Shown: positions 22,007 to 33,880, counted from the first letter of the stretch. The stretch: 64,000 nt of DNA from Adiantum capillus-veneris (GCA_014529385.2 CM043946.1:16883077-16947076), one strand, 5' to 3'. The notes: generated from the letters alone by a model not told the origin. A program made the numbers and translations.

Positions 22007-25000
22007 ATGAGTAGTGACGAGGATGTGGGACCGTCCAACCGAAACACCTATCTCTCAACAAGGGTCTTATGTCCTTGTAATCAATGCAAGCATGCTGTGC
22101 GACGGACAAGACGTGTTTCTTTGCAACACGTTCACGAATTTGGCGAGTTCGATCCATCTATTATAGATCGAGTTGTTGCCAATTATAACTCGTCGGACTC
22201 TGATGCTGGCCAACAAGCAGCAATCTTGCAACCCAATGGATGTGTTCGTAGGCGCTTTGGTCAAGCAGCATATGTGAGGCCACAAGATGTAGCCTCTGAC
22301 AGCTCGGGGGATGATCATGCAGAGCACATTCCCAACGAGGCATTGTTTGAGCCCGAGATTGATGAAATAATCGAGATGATCATGGATTCAGAAAGGCTTA
22401 TCTATGATGATATGAAAAGTGAAGCCGATACGCCATTGTATAATGGAGCACGTATGTCTAGATTGAAAGCACTCCTGGTTCTTCTCAACATGCAGGCAAA
22501 GTTTGGATGGAGTGACACTAGCGTCATAGCGCTTTTCAGGTGATCTATTACAATTAGTTTACTTTAATAAAACTCTAAATGTATAATGATCTGACAGATT
22601 TTTACACGACTGTATCGTATTTTTATGTTGTGTAGATTGCTTAAAGAGCACATACTACCAGCTAACAATGTGATGCCAGATTCCCGAGATGAAGCAAGAA
22701 AGATTTTGCGAAACTTGGGGATGGATTACAATTCTATCCACGCTTGTCCTAATGACTGCATTCTTTTCAGAGGGGAATACATAGACATGGAAAAGTGTCC
22801 GAAATGTGATTCCGAAAGATATCGAGTAGATCTTCACGGGACAAAAATTCCACAAAAGGTTTTGCGACATTTTTCTCTGCTTCCTCGCATCAAGCATTTC
22901 TTCGAATGTAAGTCCATGGCCGCCCTAGCATCATGGCATGAGGAGAATAAATCTTCGGATGGTGTGCTACGAATTCCTGCAGATTGCGCAGCCTGGAAAC
23001 ATATAGATGGAACATGGTCGGATTTTGCCAGGGAAGCTCGAAATTTGCGCTTAGGCCTGGCTATGGATGGCATAAATCCATTTGGTCAAAGATCAACATC
23101 TTACAGTGTATGGCCCGTTGTCATCGTCAACTACAACATTCCCCCGTAGTTGACTACGAAGAAGGGGCACCTATGGCTAAGCTTGATTGTGCCAGGGCGA
23201 TATAAAGTGGAGAATATGGATGTGTATCTTCGTCCACTATTGGAAGAGCTACAACAATTGTGGATTGGCATAGAGGTGGTGGATATGAGCCGACACACAG
23301 GACGACGGAATGCTTTGATCAGAGGCATTCTAATGTGGACCATGCATGACTATCCCGGGCTAACAGAATGCTCAGGTGATCTATTGACACTCCTCACTCA
23401 GACACTGTAAATCTTTTTTTTTCCCATAGTTGATCTATTATCATGTGTATACATGCAGGGCTTCAAACAAGCGGATACAGAGCATGTGTCACATGTGGAC
23501 CTAGACTGAATGCACGTAGGGCGCCCTCACTCAAGAAGAAAATCTACGAAGGTCATCAAGCGTATCTTCCAGAGAATCATGTGTTACGCGACGGCTTTTT
23601 GGGAAGAGAGCCACCAAGGATGTCTGCACAAGCATGGTTAGAGCAGAAGGAGATGTGCGATGACGGATTGCCTCCAGGGATGAAGAGACTATCTCTATGG
23701 TACGAGTTACCATACTGGCCCCGACTCACTTGCTCGATCCAATGCACATATTCAAGAATGTGGGTAATCTACTATGGGACCATCTGACCGGCAAGAAAGA
23801 TAATTTGGGAGCCAGAGTTGACCTTAGAAATGTGGATCGTATGGAGCAATATTGGCCGCAAACAGCGTCTGATGGATCGATAAAACTCCCTAAAGCACCA
23901 TGGATTTTCACAGGAGCCCAAGAACGCAAAGTAAAAGAGATCATTCGATCTTTGCGGACCCCCACTGGCGTAATGCACTCGCTCCAAATGTGTTTTACTA
24001 AAGAAGGAAAGCTTACCGGTTTGAAGTCACACGATTGGCATAAAATGTGTCAGGTACGTTCATAGTGGACTTTAATATCATTGCATAAAATGTGGACTTT
24101 AATATCATTGCTGCACATACTTTACAGTTTATTTTACCGGTTGCCATTGAGGGATGTTTGTCTCTCGACATCCGTAACACAATCTACAAACTTGCAAAGC
24201 TGGTGCAATGGATCTCACAAAAGGAGATCAACGTAGACTCCATACCATTCACCAAACTAAATGCTGCGGAGCTTGTGTGCATGTTTGAGAAACATTTTCC
24301 TACTACCATGCTAACCATTCAGGTGCATCTTCTTGTTCACATAGTTGATGAGGTGGAAATAGCTGGCACAGTTCATTCCAGATGGATGTTCTTCTTAGAA
24401 CGTTTCATGAAAACGCTTAAGGGATATGTGCGTCAAAATGCACGTCCGGAGGGTAGCATGGCAGAAGGTTGGTTGGTATCAGAGTCCCTAGTGTACATTG
24501 GAGAGTGGCTAGACGGATTTGATAAAGCCCGGGACACGCTATGGCAAACCATAGATGATGAGCGCATATCTGGGATTGTCATGTGCAATCTCGGTGTTGA
24601 GAAGAAGATGACGGAAGATCTAGAGGCTAAAATCAACCGATTTTTCATGCTTCACAATCTAGTGATGCAAAAGTGGATTTCACAATATGAGGATGCAAAG
24701 CAAGAGCGACAAAGGGCACGAATTGAGTGGAGATGGGAAAGACAACCACCGATGCACTATCCGACGGTTCTGGAGAGCCTACCAACATTCATGAGCTTAA
24801 GATGGTTGCACAACCAATTGAAAAGCGCACAACAATGCGGTGACGAAGTGACTGAGGAAGAGTGGGAGTACTCTCGGGGTTGCACGACCAAGGTAAGTTT
24901 GCAATGTACGACTAGCTAGTGACTTTATTTCTAAACGTTTGAACGGCCACTCATAATCTTTGTTCGTTGTAGTATAAGTCATACACAGCAGCATGGTGTA

Positions 25001-25725
25001 AAGGTCGACATTTTAGGGTGGAACGGATCGACAAAAAGCGTTTTACTCAAGATTGTGGAATCATGGCAAAATTTGAACAGTCTAGTTGACGACGTTCCTC
25101 TAATGCAGATCCTGTGGTGGCGGAACTCACTTACTTCAGCACGCTACAAGAGATTTTGAGGATCGATTACAGAGGATGTTTTGTCGACTTTTTCGACGTG
25201 CAATGGTTCAAGATAATCATGGAGGGTCCCAACGCTACTGTGCGTAGAGGAGAGTCTGGTTTTCTTGAGGTGGATTCTACTAAGAAATGGACTGACCTAA
25301 GAGACACTTTCGTACTACCCGAGCATTGTGAACAAGTAAGTATGTAAATAGTTAACATCCCCCTTTTACAAGTTATGTGCTTGAAAGCTCTCATGTAAGT
25401 TATGTGGCTCTGGCAGGTAATATTTCATCCTACAAAGTCTACATCAAACTGGTGGTACGTCATAGAGGTAGCCCCTCGTAGTGCAAGGACGTATGAAGGC
25501 TACCATGTGCCAATCACAACGGCATCAATGGAGGAGATCAGAGAAGATGCTCAATCAGAAGCCGCTGCGGTGGTTCCAGACGAGCATCAAGATGCTACTA
25601 CTCTATATGGGGTGCATGCAGAGGAGCTACAAAATGAAACAGAGGATATGTGTTTAAACGGAGAGCTCTATATAGATATAGGAAGTTATGCTGAGTTATG
25701 CGAGGATGAGAGAGAGAGATCTTAA
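22007..25725 (+). pseudogene. CACTA TNP2-type transposase gene (about seven exons)
   Basis: It would catalyse excision and insertion. The ATG at 22007 opens an N-terminal transposase-associated segment with VLCPCNQCKHAV. After an intron (donor at about 22541, acceptor about 22635), the Transposase_21 region follows: FRGEYIDMEKCPKC, HGTKIPQKVLRHF, GINPFG, then GYRACVTCG, ENHVLRDGF, LWYELPYW and DPMHIFKNV. After another intron (24052-24126) comes a DUF4218 segment (VHLLVHIVDEVEIAGTVHSR, GSMAEGWLVSESLVYI). A later exon has the DUF4216 motif EILRIDYRGCFVDFFDVQWF, and the last ends near 25725. GT/AG boundaries are visible at each gap. Lesions are TAG at 23147-23149 inside NIPP-stop-LTTKK, a frameshift near 23710, and a stop near 25085. 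Domain order is as in the family. Confidence 0.92.
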
Positions 25726-25997
25726 AGCCACAAATATTGTATTTGAACAATTTTGCTCCGTGTTGTAAAAGCTCTGACTCTCTAAGTACCTTCCATGGTG
25801 TATAACGCTCTTTTCTACTCGCGCTCACATCTTTTGATTGAAAATTCTGAGTTTTCGACTTGCCTCTTCTATCACTCAATTCATTGCGTCATTGTATTTA
25901 TATGCGTCATTACGTCATTGTATTTAATGGTCTTTGCGTCATTGTCTACTCTATTCATTCAATATTAAGTTTAAATATTCGTGTGTTTAATGCAGGT

Positions 25998-27310
25998 ATG
26001 GATGATGAGGAGTTTCTTTCTTCTTTGTCACCGCAGCAGAGACAGTGGTACGTGGAGCGTCATCGCTCTGGCGCATCATCGCGCGTTCCTACTCCATCCG
26101 CATCTCCCTCTCTTTCGGAGCATTTGGCGCGCTCCGAAGCTTCGGCGTCGACGAGACGAGCTTCACACTCGTCTAGACACCGGCGCTCTAGTGGTGGCGG
26201 TGGCGGTTGTTGTGGGGATTCCACCGCCGATGCCTCCACACCGTCTCGTGTTAGACGAGGCTCTTTACCCTCCCCTTCTTTGCCCGCCCCCACACCAGCC
26301 ACATCATCGCCATCTACGCCAGGTTTTGCACGGCTGACTGTTCCTAGCAGCTACACACCTCTACCTACTCCGCGAAGAGCCACCCCACTCAACACTCCTC
26401 GCTTCGGGGCCCAGACGTAGGTGGAGACACTTGACGTCCGTACCCCCATCGACACGCCGCTAGAGATCCCTGCCGGGACACCTAGGTTCACGCATCACCG
26501 GCCAGAGGGCTTGCCTTACTCCGTCGACTTCAGCGGCGGAATCATCATGGATGATGACGGCAAGAAGGTGATCTCGCGCATGCGTGGTCTTTGCTCTCAG
26601 CTGTTTAGACACTACATACTAAACAAATGGAGTGAAGTACCAAGTGATTTAAAAAACAGAGTCATCAGCATACTTCATGATGAGTTTCCCGTTCCAACAC
26701 GGGATCAACGCTTCAATGAAGACCTGATGAAGATTCGAATGCGCGAATACTGCAAACACAAGCGTTCCGAAGTGCAAAAAGCAATCAAGAATGGGTGGAA
26801 TAGGCCAGATTGGCTGGCCAAAGAAGATTGGAAGAATGCGAAGAAAGCAGCGCGCGAGAATCCTGACAAGTGGAAGCAACAAAAGGATGCAGCCAGAGCG
26901 CGAGTAGAGGCAGGGAGCTCGCACCACTTGGGGAGCGGTGGATGGGCATCATTTGAGGCCGATTTTGTAAGTGTTTTTGCATTGCTCTTTATGTTCGATA
27001 GTTTAGGGTTTATGAGTTTTTTAATTCTAACATAATGAAATCTTTGTATGTTTTGACAGTGGTCGATGACAGATCGTGATCCCACACTGTACGAGCGCGA
27101 GTACACAGGCAGGAAGGGCTTAAACGCCCTGATGGACATTCTCAGTTCTCGCGGCGGCATGGTTAGTATTAGGGTTTACTCTTTTCTATTTTTTGTATTG
27201 TTTTATAAATGTTGTTATATGTTTATACTAACTGAAAGCTGTCTTATTGTCTTTTTTTGCAGAATTCGACAGATACGCCGCTTGGACGCGATGAGACGTC
27301 TAACTAGACG
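25998..27310 (+). pseudogene. CACTA second gene, TNPA-like / plant transposase (Ptta/En/Spm) protein
   Basis: The ATG at 25998 follows an acceptor-like TGCAG. The N-terminal part is Ser/Pro/Arg-rich (MDDEEFLSSLSPQQRQWYVE) with a Gly run. After a TAG at 26418-26420 in the same frame, a conserved part reads ISRMRGLCSQLFRHYILNKW and WNRPDWLAKEDW, then PDKWKQQKDAARARVEAGSS, similar in layout to the plant Ptta/En/Spm transposase_24 family. GT/AG introns occur at about 26965-27058 and 27162-27262. The last exon ends GRDETSN with a stop near 27307. In En/Spm the second protein binds the subterminal repeats; that role here is inferred. Confidence 0.78.
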
Positions 27311-27669
27311 ACGTCAGTTTAGCCGTAGCTAGATAGCATTAGTTTAGGGTTTCTCGTAGCTTATGTATCATGAGACGGATTTTATATGTCTTTTTGAACC
27401 ATGTATATTATTAAATTTGTCACCGCAGTTCATTTTGCCAATCAATTCTTTATGCCTATGATGTTGTACAATTGTCATTATTACATTTGCCAATCAATTC
27501 ATTTTGCCTATGATGTGTACAATTGTCAATTTTACACTTGTCAATTTTGCAAACAATGCGTCTTGTGGGTGCCTATTTTGGATCTATTATCTACCCTTGC
27601 ACTTTTTTAAAAAAGTGAATCAAGTACAATATGCTTGATGGGTGGCAGGGCATTCAATGCCCTGTCACA

Positions 27670-27905
27670 AAAAAACATTCTCTCGGGCGTCGCTATAACC
27701 GTCGCTATTTATGGCTCTGTAGCGTCGCTATAGACTTCTGTGTAAACGTCGCTATAACTGTCGCTATGACCGTCGCTATGAGTGTCTCTATATAGCGACA
27801 CTTATAGCGACGCATATAGCAACGCATATAGCAACGCTCTCGTAGAGCGACGGTTTTAGCGACGTCGGGGGTTATAAAAACCCAGTGTATTTCCGTCGCT
27901 AACAA
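27670..27905. repeat. CACTA right subterminal repeats
   Basis: More than ten copies of GTCGCTAT or its inverse AGCGACG in about 230 bp, first mostly in one orientation and then in the other, so the stretch could fold into a hairpin near 27790-27800. It shares the core motif with the left end. Confidence 0.85.
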
Positions 27906-27935
27906 CGTCACAAGAGCACACAACCTCTTGTAGTG

Positions 27936-29065
27936 TAATGTGCTTTGTAGCACCACTGTCGAAATACCACACATGTGAATCTGCAACAACTGACAAGCAT
28001 ACATCATGGACAGCAGGATTGTAAGTGCACTGTCCGTTAAAAGCCCATTCTGCATCAACATCAGCAACACAGTCTGCTTTCACAGAAGACTCAACAATGG
28101 CTGCATTTGTAGTGGAACTAGCATTTGCAGTGGAACCACCCTCTTTCTTCTTAGCCTCTTTGGCCTTCCACTTAGAACACGACTTGATCAAGTGATCATT
28201 AGCTTTACAATAATGGCAACGCATTTTCTTTTTTCCCTTATCACCAAAATTTCCAGACGAATTGTTGCTAGCAGAAGCATTAGGAACAGAATTTTTTTCA
28301 CTCGCAGCAACAGAACCATAAGAAGTGGCTGTATTGCTATTACCACCCTTTCTCTGAGAAGCAATAAAAGCCTATTCAACTGCACACTGCCTAGTCCTGT
28401 TTTTTTTCTAGAAAGTGACTCTTGCAACAGCAATGTGCATAATGCATCAAAATTGACAACTTCAGGATTTCTTGGGTCATAAGTCTCCAAGTACTAGCAA
28501 AAGTATGGTAAGAATCTGGTAAGGCATCAAGAACAGTCTGCACAAGGGAACTGTCTGAAATGACTTCACATGCAGAAATAAGTTGCTCATTGATATCCTT
28601 GACACTTGCAAGGAAAGTGTCCATATCATCTTCCATGCATAATCTTGAACTCCATCTCTTTACGTAGCAAAGCAGTTTTAGCCTCATTGCGACTTGCATA
28701 AAGCCTAGACAAAATATCTCAAGCCTATTTTGCAGATTTTGTTGAGCGGATGTGAGGAACAATGGTGCGCTTCATAGACAACGCAATCAATGCATGATCC
28801 TGCACATCCTTTACATCCCAATGAGATTGTTCTGCCGTAGGCAAAACAACTCTAATAGCAGCAATCCTTGCAGCAAGACCTACAACATCCTCAACATCGC
28901 CTACATCCTCAGAACCATGACGTATATCAATGCCGTGCACAATATTCCGGCGCCCTTTGACACAAGAATGTGTTGCATCATATAAGCCCACATAGGGTAA
29001 TTGTCCCCATCCAACCTATCCTCAGCAGCAAACATCTTGAAGACATCTGTGTTGTTGTCAGCCAT
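27936..29065 (-). pseudogene. gag: Copia-1 gag and protease active-site region
   Basis: The minus-strand ATG at 29065 opens MADNNTDVFKMFAAEDRLDG, then DNYPMWAYMMQHILV, the copia gag N-terminus. Further down are CHYCKANDHLIKSC (CCHC knuckle, about 28220-28180) and SHVWYFDSGATKHIT (protease with the DSG triad, about 27985-27940). The CACTA element interrupts right there. Frameshifts at about 28740 and 28400, plus stops, break the frame. Confidence 0.93.
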
Positions 29066-29411
29066 GGTAAATGCTGCACCTGATGTGAAAATTTCCCGGA
29101 ATAAGAGACACGGAGCGGGAACAACACATGCTATATAGCACAAACAGTAGAAGACTGTAAGACACATGTTATGCAAAAATCGGCACTGACAAAAATTCTG
29201 CACAAAATGACAAAATTGCTTGTGCAGACCTGCCTGTAGTGGAAACGGAGGCCAAATGAGCCCGATTCAGAAATCTGAGCAGACCGAGCTTTTTGAGCTC
29301 ACCCGAAATATTTGTTGACGTGCGAATGCTGGCCAAACCTCACTATAATCGGAGAAAGTGAACAGGCGTGTACTGGAGCAGCTGGCGACTAAGCTCGGGA
29401 GGACGTAACCT
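29066..29411 (-). other. Copia-1 5' untranslated leader
   Basis: About 350 bp between the primer-binding site and the gag ATG. I see no coding sequence in it; this is the usual size for a copia leader. Confidence 0.8.
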
Positions 29412-29423
29412 GCTCTGATACCA
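29412..29423 (-). promoter_or_regulatory. Copia-1 primer-binding site (initiator Met tRNA)
   Basis: TGGTATCAGAGC on the minus strand, two bases inside the LTR end, is the exact canonical plant initiator tRNA-Met primer site. Confidence 0.95.
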
Positions 29424-29425
29424 AT

Positions 29426-29652
29426 TGTTGGAATTAGGGCTGCAGAGAAATGCACACAGCTTGGAGAAGACAAAGGAATCTCAAGGAACATAATAGAGAG
29501 TGTGTTACTTGGTGTGCAATGGAAAGATAGATAGCCCTAGAGTGATGGGCGTATATACAATGCTCGGAGGAAGAAACCTCCTAAAGAGGGAAAAAATGCC
29601 CCGGCGGTCCTAGTGCATTCACATGCATCACTACCACATGTATATTGTAACA
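29426..29652 (-). repeat. Copia-1 5' LTR (227 bp)
   Basis: On the minus strand it starts TGTTACAATATACATG and ends AATTCCAACA, directly before the primer site. A TATATAC stretch near 29551-29558 may be its TATA box. The partner LTR is outside the window, so the outer boundary (29652) rests on TG/CA ends only. Confidence 0.82.
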
Positions 29653-29667
29653 GGTGGAATTGTAGTG

Positions 29668-30836
29668 GAGGAACAAAAGAGAGCCGATAACCTCAACTTA
29701 ATTTCCACTAACCGCGGAATCACCTCGCTACCCATGAGAAACAAGAGATATTTTTTCATCAATTCGTATCTTTGAATGATTCTTCAACATGATCAATCAA
29801 CTCTTTATATCAACCAGTATCAACTTATCAAACAATAACAATTTATTAAGCAATAATAATTCAACGAACATTGGTAAGTTATTAAACTGTTCTTTCACTA
29901 ATCTATGAAAACATATGCTTGTTTCTTGTGATAGAATCACGTTTCTCAGACAGTTTAAGGGGTTTCCTATGCTTAGCTTCCCAAGTCATCCTAAATAGCA
30001 ATGCAAAATTATAAATTTATCTTACCGGATTAGCAACATGTTCGATTACCTCCCGTGTTTGAGGTTGGATGGCTTCGACTTCTTCCGCGACCAATACCTC
30101 CGCTTGAGCAACATTTGGAGTAGATGATTCCTTCTTTTGCACCTTCCTTGGAGGTGGAACGACGTGAGTATCCTTTGAGCTTTGAGTCACTCGTTTCAGG
30201 GCCATCGTATTGATGTAGAGAAGAGGGAAAGAGAGAAAGAGAATTCAAGAATTCCAAGGGCAACACAACGATGGTAGAGAAAGATTTGGAGATGGAGATG
30301 GCTTGAAAGTAAGAGCTTGAGGGAGAGAAGGTAACTCCGACGTCAACACAAGAGAGCTTTCACTTCTGAGACTGAGTGTCTGTGTCTCCAAAAGTGAAGG
30401 GAGAGGGGTCTTTATATAGGCTCTCAAAGCCAGCTAAGAATAGAGGAAAGCAAAGAGAGATAAGTTCGCGTACGTTCGTGGATCTCTAAATTTTTTATTA
30501 TTATGCTTTTTATTATTATTATTTTATTTTTTGGACACGGATTTCGATGTGCAATTTCGGTTCTCCAATTTCAAGAGAATCTTGGCTTCCAAGTTAAGAA
30601 CTCTATACTTAACTCCCTGCTCTTTCTTTCCTAAAAATATTCCTCCTTTCCTAAAATTGCTCTCTCTTTCCTACAAGGTCAACTCTTATCTTTAGATACA
30701 GTATTGAGGCTTAAGTTTCCCATCAACCTATAGTTTTGAAGTGTCATAATTAGTAGTTTTAGCGTTCGATTTTCAATCCGATCGTTCCATTTGAACGCAT
30801 TATGAATTAACAAAATGTGAAACTTAAATATTTACA
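29668..30836 (-). repeat. E3 3' LTR, truncated at its distal end
   Basis: Homologous to 33131-34309. The similarity stops at 29668, close to copia-1, and roughly 900 bp of LTR expected from the other copy are not present beside it. Confidence 0.85.
30017..30205 (-). CDS. Small exon encoded inside the E3 LTR, ending in a splice-donor-like site
   Basis: The minus-strand ATG at 30205 lies about 205 bp below a TATATAAA box (30418-30411) and opens MALKRVTQSSKDTHVVPPPR, 62 codons of hydrophilic sequence. Near its end the sequence CCG/GTAAGAT (GT at 30025-30024) matches a plant 5' splice site, so the true product may join a downstream exon in the interior. In the other LTR copy the same frame is broken early (a TGA after seven codons) and the donor GT is changed to AT. 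I do not recognise the protein. It might supply an N-terminal extension to gag. Confidence 0.5.
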   Translation of the reverse strand: MALKRVTQSSKDTHVVPPPRKVQKKESSTPNVAQAEVLVAEEVEAIQPQTREVIEHVANPVR

Positions 30837-30849
30837 ATCTCTCCAACTT
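30837..30849 (-). promoter_or_regulatory. E3 polypurine tract
   Basis: The minus strand reads AAGTTGGAGAGAT immediately before the 3' LTR start at 30836. Position and composition fit a plus-strand primer. Confidence 0.72.
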
Positions 30850-30899
30850 AGGGATTTGAGATGTCCTCATCTCGAGAGAAAGTGAGGATACTCCTACTC

Positions 30900-31715
30900 T
30901 AACTACTAGCGATCATCATTATCTCTAAAAGGGTGATGTCCTTAGTCTGCTTCACTTGCTACTAGTGCTCCATTAGTCAATCGTAGACAAGAGTTTCAAT
31001 AATGTCTCAACTCTCCACATTCAAAGCATCGAACATTCAAGTGTGGACGATCTTGCACATTAACAGCATAAGCTCTTTGTGGTTGGGTATCTCTAAATCT
31101 TTAATTCTGTTTATTCTTCTTATAATCCCTTGTTCCTTCATTAAAGGTTTAGCTCGTAGTAAAGCATCTTGTACAGTGGTAGGCTTTAAAGCTTGTAATT
31201 GCGAACTGATTGGTTCTCATAAACCTTGACAAAAGCGAGCTACTTGCTGCTCTATGGTCATTGATGGTGCGTAATGTCTAAGCCTTACAAACTTTGAGTA
31301 GTACTCTTCCAAGGATAAACTGTATTGTTTCAAGCTAAAGAACTCATTCATCTTTATCGCTTCATGGATAGGAGATAAGTATCTTTCTTTCACCGTTTGT
31401 TTGAGTTCCCAACAACTCTAAGAGTTCTCCAACACTCCCATGTCATGACAATGTTATTTCCACCATAAACTTCGCTTCCCCTAAGAGACGAAACATCCCT
31501 AGCATCACTTGATTTGCAGGTGTGGTCCTTGCAGCAGAGAAGCAATCATCCATAGCTTCGATCCATACTTCTGCATCTTTCTCAATATCATCACCCTCTC
31601 CTTTAAAAGAAGGTGGCTGCATTTGTTTGAGCAACAAATTCTTCTCATGAATCTTCGTATAGATAGGGTTTTCTAATATAGAAGTGATTTGAGGATTTCC
31701 TTGAGTGTACATCAA
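30900..31715 (-). pseudogene. gag: E3 gag remnant
   Basis: The intact stretch 31715-31443 reads MQPPSFKGEGDDIEKDAEVW and IEAMDDCFSAARTTPANQVM, the capsid entry of plant gypsy gag. After frameshifts, further gag-like pieces lead to a CCHC knuckle RCFECGELRHY-stop-NSC at about 31030-30988, in which a stop (TGA) replaces the usual Trp. Nothing resembling pol follows before the polypurine tract. Confidence 0.83.
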
Positions 31716-32209
31716 TGTTTATAATAACTCAAATCAATTTGGTACTTACTAAACTTAGACTTATCCAGTCCACTAAAAGCTCAATCGTATGACTTAACCA
31801 ATCATTACTTATCTGACTCATTAAAATTCAATCACATGACCTAACCAATCTTGACTTAACCAGTCCATCAAAACTTAGTCACATGACTTAACTAGTCATG
31901 ATTATCTCAATCACATGACTTAACCAGTCATGGCTCATTCAATCCACCAAAAAACCTCACTTTCACGATTTAACCAGTCAAACAATTTCTTTGTAGAAAA
32001 ACAACTCAATCTTCTATTCATAAAATCATCAAAATGTCATATAGGCGTCTACAAAAGATCTCTCCATGAAAAAAACATAATAGAGGTTTCAACCATAACT
32101 ATGGTACACTTCAATTGACATAGCATAATATCTCTACGAGTCGGATAATGGGTATAGTAACATACACATGAGGAAGCTTGAAGTAACCAATTAAATCTTT
32201 TTAACCTAA

Positions 32210-32221
32210 GCTTTAATACCA
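32210..32221 (-). promoter_or_regulatory. E3 primer-binding site
   Basis: TGGTATTAAAGC on the minus strand, two bases from the LTR end at 32224. It is a two-mismatch variant of the initiator Met primer site. Confidence 0.8.
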
Positions 32222-32995
32222 GTTGTGAGGTCCTCAACCTTGAGAAGATTGGGACGACTTGATAGATGGCCTTCCTTTATTATCATTTTCCATTGACGAC
32301 ACCCTACTTCGTTTTCACAAAGTAGAGATACGAGCAACAAAAGAGAGGAAGTCCTCTATCCATCATTTACGTGGTTATAAGGGTCATACGCCACAAGCCA
32401 TGTCAATAAAATCTAGGATTCTAATGAAAGTTGTTTCCTAACATAAAAATGAAATCCCATTGATATATTTAGAATCCATAAACAATGCATGTTTTCCCAC
32501 GTTTAATAGGCACGGCCGTCATCCATAAAGCATAAATATGATATGAGACTTAGTCTAAACTAACTAGTAATCTTGTGAACACGTAGATTTGGGACATTTT
32601 GACTCTTGGAACAATGAGTCTTTATTTCACCTCTTAATAAGAGGGAGTGGAGAGTTTCTCGACTAATCGAGACCACCCATCCTTGACTGGCAACCTGAGG
32701 CAGCCCCCACTTTTCACCACACACTCACACTTTTTAACTTGTTTTCTAATTACTACCACACTGTTTTACACATACAAACAATGTTCCTTCATTAATTCCA
32801 AACACATATTTGTTTATACAACTCTTTAAACAATATCAAAACAATTCAAACAAGACCTAATGAAGACAGTCCAATATTTCAACAAAAAGAACTTTTTTCA
32901 ATTTCTTATGAGTTTGACACTATCCTTGAACTTCCTTTGTCTAACCAACAGTGCCTTTGCAAAGGATTGATTCGCTAACTGCAAATTGTGCAACC

Positions 32996-33132
32996 TTCCC
33001 ATCCCGCTAGCCCGCAAGGCACCTTGCTAACCGCGAGGCACCTTGTTAACCGTCAGCCATCCCGCTACCCACGAGGCATCTTGCTAACTGCCAAGCATCC
33101 TGCTACCCCCGTGAGGCATCCCACTAACCGTG
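32996..33132. repeat. Short minisatellite inside E3 5' LTR
   Basis: Six to seven degenerate units of roughly 19-22 bp with the core GAGGCACCTTGCTAACCG. The left LTR loses homology at this minisatellite, so repeat instability may mark the breakpoint. Confidence 0.8.
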
Positions 33133-33853
33133 AGGAACAAAAGAGAGCCGATAACCTCAACTTAATTTCGGCTAACTACGGAATCACCTCGCTACCCATG
33201 AGAAACAAGAGATATTCTTTCAACAATTCTTCTCTTTGAATTATTCTTCAACATGATCAACCAACTCTTTATATCAACTAGTAACAACTTATTAAACAAT
33301 AACAATTTATTAAGCAATAACAATTCAACAAACAATGGCAATTTATTCTTTCACTAATTCATGAAAACATATGCTTGTTTCTTGTGATAGAATCACGTTT
33401 CTCGGACAGTTTCAGGGGTTCCCTATGCTTAGCTTCCCAAGTCATCATGAATAGAAATGCAGAATTATAAATTTATCTTATCGAATCAGCGACATGTTTG
33501 ATTACCTCCTGTGTTTGAGGTTGGATGGCTTCGACTTCTTTCGTGACCAATACCTCCGCTTGAGCAACATTTGGAGTAGATGATTCCTTCTTTTGCACCT
33601 TCCTTGGAGGTGGAACGACATGCGCATCTTTCAAGCTTCAAGTCACTTGTTTCAGGACCATCGTATTGATGTAGAGAAGAGGGAAAGAGAGAAAGAGAAT
33701 TCAAGAATTCCAAGGGCAACACGACGATGGTAGAGAAAGATTTGGCGATGGAGATGGCTTGAAGGTAAGCGTTTGAGGGAGAGAAAGTAGTTCCGACGTC
33801 AACGCAAGCGAGCTTCCGCTTCTGAGAGTGAGTGTCTGTGTCTCTGAAAGTGA

Positions 33854-33855
33854 GG

Positions 33856-33875
<20 letters not shown>
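33854..33875. repeat. Homopolymer of 22 G
   Basis: Twenty-two consecutive G. The other LTR has GAAGGGAGAGGGG at the same place. It lies just below the LTR TATA box on the minus strand, where it is a C run in the predicted 5' transcript. Confidence 0.9.

Positions 33876-33880
<5 letters not shown>

Larger units (their letters stand above)
19916..27935 (+). mobile_element. CACTA (En/Spm) DNA transposon, 8.0 kb, with captured gene fragment
   Basis: The left end CACTACAAGAGG (19916-19927) and the right end CCTCTTGTAGTG (27924-27935) form a perfect 12-bp terminal inverted repeat. Both sides carry the 3-bp duplication TAA (19913-19915 and 27936-27938), the hallmark of the superfamily. Inside are subterminal repeats with a GTCGCTA core at both ends, microsatellites, a fragment of a heavy-metal-associated gene, a TNP2-type transposase gene and a second TNPA-like gene, both on the plus strand. 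Nonsense codons and a frameshift in both genes make it non-autonomous now, though its ends look intact. Confidence 0.96.
1..29652 (-). mobile_element. Copia-1: Ty1/copia LTR retrotransposon, split by two insertions, 3' end outside window
   Basis: Read on the minus strand from 29652 down, the order is 5' LTR (29652-29426), primer-binding site (29423-29412), gag, protease, GAG-pre-integrase, integrase and the start of reverse transcriptase at base 1. This is the standard copia order. The body is interrupted by the CACTA element at 19916-27935 and by the gypsy element at 1638-19776. With both removed, including one copy of each target duplication, the protease-to-integrase reading frame is continuous across both junctions. 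The 3' part of RT, RNase H and the 3' LTR lie left of the window. Stops and frameshifts show the element is dead. The assignment rests on motifs I can read; the lineage inside copia is not determined. Confidence 0.93.

Noticed and set aside
29653-29657. GGTGG as target duplication of copia-1
   Set aside because: The partner copy is outside the window, so it cannot be confirmed. The sequence between here and 29668 also fails to match the E3 LTR.
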